DNA of 32,054 nucleotides from JBOFCO01 sp051646105. GTDB taxonomy: Bacteria > Pseudomonadota > Alphaproteobacteria > Rhodobacterales > Rhodobacteraceae. The position numbers and the translations under genes were made by a program. This document shows, in pieces, positions 26,071-32,054 of the stretch. The stretch lies in NCBI GenBank assembly GCA_051646105.1, contig JBOFCO010000172.1:1-32054 (forward strand), written 5' to 3'. Numbering within the stretch: the first letter of the stretch is position 1; each line of letters opens with the position of its first letter. A model generated the notes under the pieces. The model was not told the DNA's origin and ran no database searches. It was given only the letters and a program-made list of their open reading frames with translations.

Positions 26071-26262
26071 ATGGCCAAGGTCATCAATCTGCGCACCATC
26101 CGCAAACAGCGCGCCCGCGATGACGCGCGCGCCGAAGGCACTGCCAAAGCCATGCGCCATGGGCAAAGCAAGGCCGAACGAACCCTGCTGGAACAGGAAC
26201 GGGCAATGTCTGCGCGCAAGCTGGACGGTCACAGGCGCGACCCGGATACCGGCGACGAATGA
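26071..26262 (+). CDS. DUF4169 family small basic protein
   Basis: 63-residue, strongly charged protein: MAKVINLRTIRKQRARDD, then EGTAKAMRHGQSKAERTLLEQ and DGHRRDPDTGDE. This pattern is that of the DUF4169 family of alphaproteobacteria. Probably helical; it could bind nucleic acid but nothing shows that directly. Its stop overlaps the start of the next gene by 4 bp (ATGA), so the two are translated together. It lies 53 bp after fumC. Confidence 0.88.
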   Translation: MAKVINLRTIRKQRARDDARAEGTAKAMRHGQSKAERTLLEQERAMSARKLDGHRRDPDTGDE

Positions 26263-26495
26263 GCCGCCCTCAGAAGCATTCGCTGACTTTGCATGGACAT
26301 CGCACAAGCGTTTCGCTTGAACCGGAATTCTGGGCGGCCTTTGTGTCACTCGCCGCCCGGCAGGGCATGGCTGTCAATGCCCTTGCGGCCGAAGTCGATG
26401 ACGGGCGGGACGCGGACACCGGCCTTGCAACTGCAATCCGCGTGTATGTCTTGCGTGATCTGACGTCGCGCGTTTCGATGCAGGAAAGCCTCTGA
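26259..26495 (+). CDS. Ribbon-helix-helix domain protein
   Basis: 78-residue protein with an RHH_4-like fold: the ribbon strand KHSLTLHGHRTSVSLEPEFWAAF, then helix SLAARQGMAVNALAAEVDDG and helix LATAIRVYVLRDLTSRV. It is likely a small DNA-binding protein (dimeric Arc/CopG fold) whose target is unknown. The start overlaps the DUF4169 stop (ATGA). Position after fumC and DUF4169 is conserved in related genomes, as far as I recall, but a link to fumarase expression is not shown. Confidence 0.88.
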   Translation: MSRPQKHSLTLHGHRTSVSLEPEFWAAFVSLAARQGMAVNALAAEVDDGRDADTGLATAIRVYVLRDLTSRVSMQESL

Positions 26496-26886
26496 TGCCC
26501 GAGAGCGGGAGTTAAGCTTACCTTAACCATATCGGGCCAACCTGACCCGATGGCATCCTTGCTTCCCATACCCGGCGGTCACGACAGGCCCCGCCCCGGC
26601 CTTACGCCCGATGGCTGTGGCCCCATTTGGGCGGGCCGTAACCCCGCAGGCCACTCCGGCGGCGCGGCGGGGCGGTGCGATGTTCCAGATTACCTGCTAT
26701 ACTGCGGCCCGCCCGGACAATGTCACATCAACGCCGGTCCCCGCCGCCCGTCGCATCACCGTATTGGCGCGCTCGGCCCTGCGTGACGTCAGCCAGATTC
26801 TGTAACACTTGTCCGGACGGGCTTTGGCAGACCGGAGACGTCGCCTCAAACGTCTCCGATCCGCGCAACGCCGAACCTGATCCCCA
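26496..26886. other. Intergenic region with a 9-bp inverted repeat
   Basis: About 390 bp between the RHH gene and the doubtful gene at 26887. It holds a perfect 9-bp inverted repeat CGGAGACGT (26833-26841) / ACGTCTCCG (26850-26858) with an 8-base loop and no T-run. Short GC-rich open frames here (26550-26786, 26611-26805) lack protein-like composition, and I do not call them genes. Confidence 0.45.
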
Positions 26887-27189
26887 TCAGCCCGGCGTCG
26901 CCTCCAGAGATTGACATTCGTCGAGCGTGCTATCCTGCGTGGTCTCGGTCAGCACCGGACCGCCTTTACGGCGTTCCCGGTCCATGCGCAGTCGCGCATG
27001 TGTCAGGTCCCCATCGAACAGACTGACCAGTTCCTCGCGCGAAAGCCCGACACGCGGCTCTCTCTGTGGCAAACTTTTTACTTCGGCTGCGGATCGGCGC
27101 CACGACGGCACCGCGATCCGCATGAACGAGAACGAAACGCCCGCAATGAACGCAGGCGAAGTCACACCATCAAGGCGCTTCACGAACAT
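26887..27189 (-). CDS. Doubtful small gene of unknown function
   Basis: Possible 100-residue protein starting at ATG 27189 (MFVKRLDGV), with GGGGG about 6 bases upstream. The C-terminal half (VGLSREELVSLFDGDLTHARLRMDRERRKGG is its core, positions roughly 27060-26960) has a charged-helix character and codon use like the neighbours; the N-terminal part is poorer. No family is recognised. It lies in a region otherwise without genes, next to an AT-rich patch (27224-27350). It may be a real but lineage-specific gene or a chance frame. Confidence 0.35.
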   Translation of the reverse strand: MFVKRLDGVTSPAFIAGVSFSFMRIAVPSWRRSAAEVKSLPQREPRVGLSREELVSLFDGDLTHARLRMDRERRKGGPVLTETTQDSTLDECQSLEATPG

Positions 27190-27340
27190 TCCGAACCCCC
27201 ATATCAGCTGATTGGCAGACTTCAGCCGATGTCCAAAAGTTAACAAAGTTTCGGTCTTGACTTGATGGGAAAAGCTATCGGATTTTCCCCCAAATACAAT
27301 CAATGGTTGTTCACTTTTGATGACGAAGACGGTCGTGACG

Positions 27341-28711
27341 TTACGATGTGACGCTACGGAACGTGATTACTACGGGGATACCCCCTCTTGACCTTACGGT
27401 AAGATGCGCCACCGGAACCGGCAATTTTCCTGGAATCGCTGCAAAATGAAACCGGCGGATCAGCATCGCCAGAAGCAATGGCCCCTCGATCATCGCGAAT
27501 CCCGCACCGGGACAGATTCGCGGCCCTGCCGAGAATGGAAGATAGGCATCCCGGATCGAATCACGCGTCACATCTCGCTGCCATCGATCGGGATCAAAGA
27601 CGTCAGGATCGGCCCAAAGGCGTTCGTGGCGATGAAGGTGCCAGGGCGACAGCACGATCTGTGCACCGCGCGGCACATCCCGCCCCCGCCAGTGTACGGG
27701 ACAGCGTGCCTGCCGCACCATCATCGGCACCGGCGGATAAAGCCGCAGCGTTTCGCGGAACACGTCGCGGGTAAAACCCAGCCGGGCAATGTCGGCAGGC
27801 GTCGGGTCATCACCCAGTGCGACAGCCTCTGCCGCGACGCGGGCCTGCACATCGGGATTGGCCGCCAGCAGCCAGATCGTCCATGCCAGCGCCGCAGCCG
27901 AAGTTTCATGCCCGGCCAGAAAGAAGATCGCCACCTGATCGACCATCTCTGCCTCGGAAAACCCTGGCCCACCCTGCGGGTCTTGCGCCGTCATGATCCG
28001 GGTGGCGAGATCGTCGGGTGCGGTTCCCCGCCGGATTTCATCAGCGCGGGCCGCAACCAGCCCCGCGATCAACTGCCGGATTTCTGCGGCCGTTCCCAGC
28101 ACACTGCGCCGCCGGGTCGCGGGACCGAACCGGGCGAGCGGCAGTAACGCCCGCAATGTCAGCAGGGGCTGGGCCCGCTGGTGGCTGCGAAAGGCACGGT
28201 AGACCCGCTGCGCTGTTTCATCCTCGATCGGGATCGAGAACAGGGTGCGAAAGATCACATCGGCAGCGGCGTGGCTGCATTCCGGCTCCAGATCGAAGCT
28301 CGCCCCCCGCTCTGCCCGCGATGTAAAGCGGCGTTCTGCCGCCTGCCCCGCGGCCAGCATGGCAGGGAGCGCGTCGCGCAGGCGTCCGCCGTCAAAGGCC
28401 GGGTCGATCAGCCGACGCTGGCGCTCCCATTGCGCATCATTGGTGACAAAGACAGATTCCCCGAGAAGCGGTCGCAACCCTTCGGCCACACGGGGCGATT
28501 TGGGAAAATCGGCAGGACATTCCTTCAGGACCTGCCGTACCAGTGCCGGATCGTTGCACAGGTAGGACCGCAGAAAGGGCAACCGCAGTTCGGCCATCCA
28601 CGCCCGATAAAGCCGGTCCGGTTGGGCGGAAAGAATATCTGCACGAAACGCGCGCAAGCGGCCCAGAAATGACAGGCGGCCCCGCCTGCCTGCGGGCTTT
28701 GGAGCGATCAT
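27341..28711 (-). CDS. Cytochrome P450
   Basis: 456-residue heme monooxygenase, soluble bacterial type. The I-helix oxygen site is AGHETSAAALAW (about 263-274), the K-helix ExxR is Glu320-Arg323 (ETLRLYPPVPM), the PERF-like region is FDPDRW, and the heme-binding loop FSAGPRICPG has the ligand Cys400. All catalytic marks are intact. The sequence resembles the CYP102/CYP4-like and fatty-acyl-type bacterial P450 branch rather than camphor-type enzymes, but the substrate is unknown. Its ATG overlaps the stop of the upstream hydrolase gene by 4 bp (ATGA at 28708-28711), so the two are a translationally coupled pair. No ferredoxin or reductase gene is near. Confidence 0.95.
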   Translation of the reverse strand: MIAPKPAGRRGRLSFLGRLRAFRADILSAQPDRLYRAWMAELRLPFLRSYLCNDPALVRQVLKECPADFPKSPRVAEGLRPLLGESVFVTNDAQWERQRRLIDPAFDGGRLRDALPAMLAAGQAAERRFTSRAERGASFDLEPECSHAAADVIFRTLFSIPIEDETAQRVYRAFRSHQRAQPLLTLRALLPLARFGPATRRRSVLGTAAEIRQLIAGLVAARADEIRRGTAPDDLATRIMTAQDPQGGPGFSEAEMVDQVAIFFLAGHETSAAALAWTIWLLAANPDVQARVAAEAVALGDDPTPADIARLGFTRDVFRETLRLYPPVPMMVRQARCPVHWRGRDVPRGAQIVLSPWHLHRHERLWADPDVFDPDRWQRDVTRDSIRDAYLPFSAGPRICPGAGFAMIEGPLLLAMLIRRFHFAAIPGKLPVPVAHLTVRSRGGIPVVITFRSVTS

Positions 28712-29949
28712 GCCGCGCGGTCCTGATCGGACAGGTGATACCCCGAAAGCGCGATCTCGATCCTGCTTTTCGAAGGGGCACGGTGGCTAAATCTTTCACG
28801 AAGCGTTTTCGGCCCGGCGGTAATGGCGAAATAATCATAATCGTCCGCGCGACCGGCCAGATTGTCGAAAGCGCACAGATACTGGAAATGCAGCCGGAAC
28901 CAGCGACGGCGTAGCCGTGCCAGCGTCTCTGCCGTCAGGGTGTTGCGAAAGGCTGCCGAAAGCACCAGCGGATGACGTTTTCCGGGGCCTGCCACCCCGC
29001 TGACGGCGACCGGATCGCACAGGGCAAAGGAACAGCCGTCCCCCGGCGCGGACACATCCACCCATGCGGACAGCGCGGGCGTTTCCGAAAGCAATGACAG
29101 ATCGTCGCGCAACTGGCCCGCTTCCGGCAGAAAGGACACCATCGGCACCACCTGCCCGAGCGTCAGCAGGGAAAGTGCGGGGCCGTCGGCCTGAACCCTG
29201 CCCTGCCGGATCAGGCTGGCCAGCACCCCCAACGCGTGATGCGCACCCGAAGAATGGCCGACAACCAGCACCTCATCCACATCAGAGCGAAGCGCTTTCG
29301 CAACGGCATCGGAAAAGGCAGCAAGGCGCGGTTCAAGCGCCGCCGGAACGCGGCCCCTCCCCTGCGCCGAAAACGCGAAATCGTGCATCAGATACCAGGC
29401 CATGAACCGCCCGTCCGACCGACGGAACAGATGCAGCACAAGCGGCAACAGCGGCGCGGCGGGCAACCACGCCCAACCACTGCCCGTCAGCCAGACCAGC
29501 ATCGCCCCGACAAGCCACACCGCCAGACACCCCAGAAGCAATTGCAGCAGCAGCGCCGCGACAGGATACAGCGCCGCCAGCATCGGTCCCTTTCGCAGGC
29601 GCATCAGCCGGAATAGCGCGCCCGACGCCAGATATATCCATGCCGTGCGCAGAAGCTGGCCATAGGTGGCCAGAATCCCCCCAGACATCGACCGACGCAC
29701 GATGTCGGACCAACCCAGCAGCGTCACATGCGTTTCGACACGGTCGTCACCAAAGCGGGCGTCGACTGTCCAGCCGTCTTTGCAACCGGCCACACCCAGT
29801 GCATAGTCCGAAAGTGCCGCCTGCGCAGCGCCTTCCTTGCGGTAAAGTTCCCGGTAGCGACGGGCAGGAAACGGATCGAAACCGGGGATGTAGAACACCC
29901 GCCGCCGCACGACCGATCGCGCCATCGATTTGTCCGATCCACTCGTCAT
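28708..29949 (-). CDS. Membrane-embedded alpha/beta hydrolase of unknown function, coupled to P450
   Basis: 413-residue protein with a mixed layout. The N-terminal part starts RRRVFYIPGFDPFPARRYRELY, a lipase-like entry strand. Then residues about 105-175 hold two or three hydrophobic segments (AALYPVAALLLQLLLGCLAVWLVGAMLVWL). The C-terminal half has the nucleophile elbow LVVGHSSGAHHALG with Ser233. Candidate acid and base residues are in the 300s and at YHLSD, but I cannot fix them. ATG 29949 follows AAAGG. It is the first gene of a pair with the P450, so the two are probably made together; a role in lipid or membrane-substrate turnover is an inference. Confidence 0.85.
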   Translation of the reverse strand: MTSGSDKSMARSVVRRRVFYIPGFDPFPARRYRELYRKEGAAQAALSDYALGVAGCKDGWTVDARFGDDRVETHVTLLGWSDIVRRSMSGGILATYGQLLRTAWIYLASGALFRLMRLRKGPMLAALYPVAALLLQLLLGCLAVWLVGAMLVWLTGSGWAWLPAAPLLPLVLHLFRRSDGRFMAWYLMHDFAFSAQGRGRVPAALEPRLAAFSDAVAKALRSDVDEVLVVGHSSGAHHALGVLASLIRQGRVQADGPALSLLTLGQVVPMVSFLPEAGQLRDDLSLLSETPALSAWVDVSAPGDGCSFALCDPVAVSGVAGPGKRHPLVLSAAFRNTLTAETLARLRRRWFRLHFQYLCAFDNLAGRADDYDYFAITAGPKTLRERFSHRAPSKSRIEIALSGYHLSDQDRAA

Positions 29950-29999
29950 GCTTGACCTTTCGTCGCGACCTTAGCGGGAAAGGCAGGCAGAATTAAGGA

Positions 30000-30749
30000 T
30001 TATCCGATGCGGCCCAAGGCAGGAAAGGTTTCCAGCAGCCAGAACGAAAAGGTGCTGAGCGCATCGGTCATCAGTGCCAGCCCGACGATGACCAGCATCA
30101 CCCCCATGATCCGTTCGATCAGACCCATATGGCGCTTCAGCCGGGTCATTACCGCCATCGAGCGTTGCAGGAACACTGCCGACAGCAGAAACGGAATACC
30201 CAGCCCAAGGGCATAGATTCCCAGCAACGCCGTGCCCCGGCCGACGCTTGCCTGATCGGCGGCAAGGGTCAGGATGCCCTGCAACTGCGGCCCGATGCAG
30301 GGCGTCCAGCCAAAGGCAAAGGCCAGCCCCAGGACATAGGCGCCAAATGCCGATCCCCCACGATCGCCGGCATCCAGCCGTGCCTCGCGGTTCAGCAGCG
30401 GAATACGGATCACATGCAGGAAATGCAGCCCGAAGAGCACGACCACCGCCCCGGACACCCGGACAAAGGTGTCGCGGTAATCAAGATAGAACTGCGCCAG
30501 CATCGAAGCGGTAAAGCCAAGAAGCATGAACACGGTGGACAGCCCCATCACAAAGGCAAGCGCAGGGCCCAGAGTGCGCCGGGCCGTACCACCGGCCTGC
30601 ACCTCGGCCATGCTGATCCCGCTCATATAGGCCAGATACGGCGGGACGATCGGCAGAACGCAGGGCGACAGGAACGACAGGATACCACCGGACAGCGCAA
30701 GCAGGCTGGCAAGCATAAAACCACTGTTCATGATATCTGTGCCGAACAT
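30000..30749 (-). CDS. ccdA: CcdA-type cytochrome c biogenesis / thiol-disulfide transporter
   Basis: 249-residue inner-membrane protein with six hydrophobic segments. It carries electrons from cytoplasmic thioredoxin across the membrane to periplasmic thiol proteins for cytochrome c maturation. The two redox cysteines are Cys30 in LSFLSPCVLPIVPPYLAYMSG and Cys151 in GWTPCIGPQLQGIL, the usual family positions. ATG 30749 (MFGTDIMNSG) is preferred over an in-frame TTG two codons upstream or a later ATG at 30731. It is divergent from tusA with about 97 bp between. A periplasmic thioredoxin partner such as CcmG is not in the window. Confidence 0.95.
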   Translation of the reverse strand: MFGTDIMNSGFMLASLLALSGGILSFLSPCVLPIVPPYLAYMSGISMAEVQAGGTARRTLGPALAFVMGLSTVFMLLGFTASMLAQFYLDYRDTFVRVSGAVVVLFGLHFLHVIRIPLLNREARLDAGDRGGSAFGAYVLGLAFAFGWTPCIGPQLQGILTLAADQASVGRGTALLGIYALGLGIPFLLSAVFLQRSMAVMTRLKRHMGLIERIMGVMLVIVGLALMTDALSTFSFWLLETFPALGRIG

Positions 30750-30846
30750 GGCCAATGCCTATCCGATCCCGGTCGGCGCGTCACGCAGGATGACAGACCA
30801 CGCCGTCACATTGCCGTGGCCCGGCTTGCCATGATAGCGCTCTGCC

Positions 30847-31104
30847 ATGGAAGTGGAAATCGACGCCATCGGGCTGCTGTGCCCCCTGCCCGTGTTGCGT
30901 CTGCGAAAGCGGATGACAGGGCTGACCGAGGGCGCGGTCGTCACGCTCCTGGCCAGCGACCCGGCCAGCCGCATAGATGTGCCGCATTTCTGTGCGACCG
31001 AAGGGCACGACCTGCTGGCGGAATCCACGACCACGCCCGCCGGGGGCGGACCCCAGCAATTCCGGTATCGCATCCGCCGCGGGCCAGACAGGCCATCCCC
31101 GTAG
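30847..31104 (+). CDS. TusA family sulfurtransferase
   Basis: 85-residue cytoplasmic protein of the TusA/SirA/YedF family, which carries sulfur as a persulfide. The CPxP motif LLCPLPVLRLRKRM has the sulfur-accepting Cys12 and starts the first helix; later DPASRIDVPHFCATEGHDLL is the second conserved stretch. The gene is close to ccdA but in the opposite direction. No tusBCD genes are near. Start ATG 30847 is the only good choice. Confidence 0.92.
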   Translation: MEVEIDAIGLLCPLPVLRLRKRMTGLTEGAVVTLLASDPASRIDVPHFCATEGHDLLAESTTTPAGGGPQQFRYRIRRGPDRPSP

Positions 31105-31163
31105 ACCCGAATACGAAAGGGGCACCGGATTTCCCGATGCCCCAGCCATCATTTATACCGTTA

Positions 31164-32054
31164 TCAGCGGGCCAGCGACCACCAGCCCTTTTTGCGTGGC
31201 TTGTCCTGTTCTGCCTCCGCAGGTGTCCCGGAGGCTGCCGGGTCCGGCTGCACTGCCTGCACGGGCGCCGGATCGGGATCGGGCATCGCGACCGGTGCCG
31301 CCACAACCGGCGCGACCTCCGCCGTCACAACGGGTTCCGCCTTCTTGCGGCTGCGGCTGGCGCGCGGCTTCGGCGCGCTTTCTGCGACGGTTTCCACCGA
31401 CGGCTCTGCCCCGGCCCCGGTCATGTCCCCGCCCGCATCCGCAGCGGGTGCCTTCGATGCTGCGGTCTTGCGCGAACGGCTGGTCTTCGGCTTTGCGGCA
31501 GCTTCGCCCTGGGTTGCCGGTTCCTCAATCACATCCGGTGCCTGTGCAGGGGTGTCCGCATGGGTGACACCGCTGTCAGCAGCACCGTTTTCGGCAACTT
31601 CCGCAGCGGGGGCCTCCGTCGACTTCGGCTTCCGGCTGCGGCTGCGGGTCCGCTTCTTGGGTGTGGCTTCGCCGGTTTCCGCGGCCTCGGCGGCCTCGTC
31701 AGCGCCGACGGGCGTCTCGACATGCTCGTCCGTGTCGTTTGCCTCCGTCGTGGCGTCGGTCGACGCGCCCTCTCCTGCGGCTCCGCCCTGGCTGCTGCCC
31801 TTGCGCCGACGGCGGCGGCGGCGCTTTTTCCGCGTGCCGTTGCCGCCTTCCCCGTCGCCCTCGTCTGCGCGCGGCGCGCGGTCATGGCGGTCGCCACGGG
31901 CCGGGGCCTCTGCCACTTCTTCCTCGTCCACTTCGACGATATCGTCCTCGATATCCTCATCGACGTCAGCCATGGTGCCAGCGTCCAGTGAAACCACGGG
32001 GGTCGCCTCGCGCACGACACGTGTTGCGGTCTTGAACTTCTCGATCGTGTAATT
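31164..32054 (-). CDS. rne: Ribonuclease E, C-terminal scaffold tail (cut by window edge)
   Basis: Open minus-strand frame from the right edge to TGA/TAA at 31164, about 296 residues. It is acidic, proline/alanine-rich and unstructured, as is the C-terminal half of RNase E, the scaffold of the RNA degradosome. It holds an Arg-rich RNA-binding-like block (KKRRRRRRRKG) and three repeated basic motifs TRSRSRKP, TSRSRKTA and ASRSRKKA. The C-terminus is RKKGWWSLAR, the usual end of RNase E in Rhodobacterales. The catalytic S1/DNase I-like N-terminal half lies outside the window, so the identification rests on the tail. Confidence 0.85.
   Translation of the reverse strand, partial: NYTIEKFKTATRVVREATPVVSLDAGTMADVDEDIEDDIVEVDEEEVAEAPARGDRHDRAPRADEGDGEGGNGTRKKRRRRRRRKGSSQGGAAGEGASTDATTEANDTDEHVETPVGADEAAEAAETGEATPKKRTRSRSRKPKSTEAPAAEVAENGAADSGVTHADTPAQAPDVIEEPATQGEAAAKPKTSRSRKTAASKAPAADAGGDMTGAGAEPSVETVAESAPKPRASRSRKKAEPVVTAEVAPVVAAPVAMPDPDPAPVQAVQPDPAASGTPAEAEQDKPRKKGWWSLAR

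Noticed and set aside
26550..26805. Two overlapping plus-strand small open frames after the RHH gene
   Set aside because: Pro-, Arg- and Gly-rich chance frames in GC-rich DNA, without ribosome-binding sites or family features.

Overview
The window looks like a stretch of chromosome from an alphaproteobacterium of the order Rhodobacterales (Rhodobacter/Paracoccus type). The evidence is the high GC content, a two-piece (permuted) tmRNA gene with an ANDN-type tag, an SAM-II riboswitch in front of metZ, an alpha-type SspB, an AcuI-type reductase, and gene groupings such as glyQ-small gene-glyS and fumC-DUF4169-ribbon-helix-helix. Almost all of it is ordinary, densely packed housekeeping DNA. I see no transposase, integrase, phage gene, CRISPR array or tRNA. 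Genus-level placement is an inference.

Layout from left to right. 1-2657 (minus): glyS (cut by the window edge), a small membrane-anchored protein and glyQ, forming a tight translation operon. 2819-4573 (plus): a secreted SPOR + peptidoglycan-binding + trypsin-fold protein whose catalytic triad is lost. 4577-6025: TrkH potassium transporter. 6120-7449: metZ with a promoter, an SAM-II riboswitch and an intrinsic terminator. 7525-8841: a nu-class-like GST facing yciB. 8969-11317: a secreted protein of unknown function and ftsY, which contains a perfect hexanucleotide microsatellite. 11429-13432: a secreted LpqC-type esterase divergent from an AlkB-type monooxygenase. 13526-14433: two tandem paralogous four-cysteine secreted proteins. 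14529-16183: icd and a small multidrug resistance transporter. 16205-18608: a class V aminotransferase (cysteine desulfurase-like) and acuI. 18797-19846: an orphan PotD-like binding protein.

19923-21729 holds a tadE/tadG-like pair without the rest of a Tad locus. 22004-22360 holds the permuted ssrA gene with its promoter. Then come a DUF1194 vWA protein (22423-23091), a secreted protein of unknown function (23160-23870), sspB (24087-24542), fumC, a DUF4169 protein and a ribbon-helix-helix protein (24623-26495). 26496-27340 is mostly non-coding with one doubtful small gene. 27341-29949 is a translationally coupled pair: a cytochrome P450 and a membrane-embedded alpha/beta hydrolase. The end holds ccdA and tusA back to back and the repetitive C-terminal tail of RNase E, which runs off the right edge.

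Functional links: ssrA and sspB (1.7 kb apart) both belong to trans-translation and ClpXP delivery; metZ is feedback-controlled by SAM; icd and fumC are TCA-cycle enzymes; ccdA and tusA both handle thiols or sulfur. The most interesting items are the pseudoprotease, the SAM-II plus terminator arrangement, the P450/hydrolase pair, the ftsY microsatellite, the tandem four-cysteine paralogs and the tmRNA details. I found no clear multi-gene system that is evidently new.
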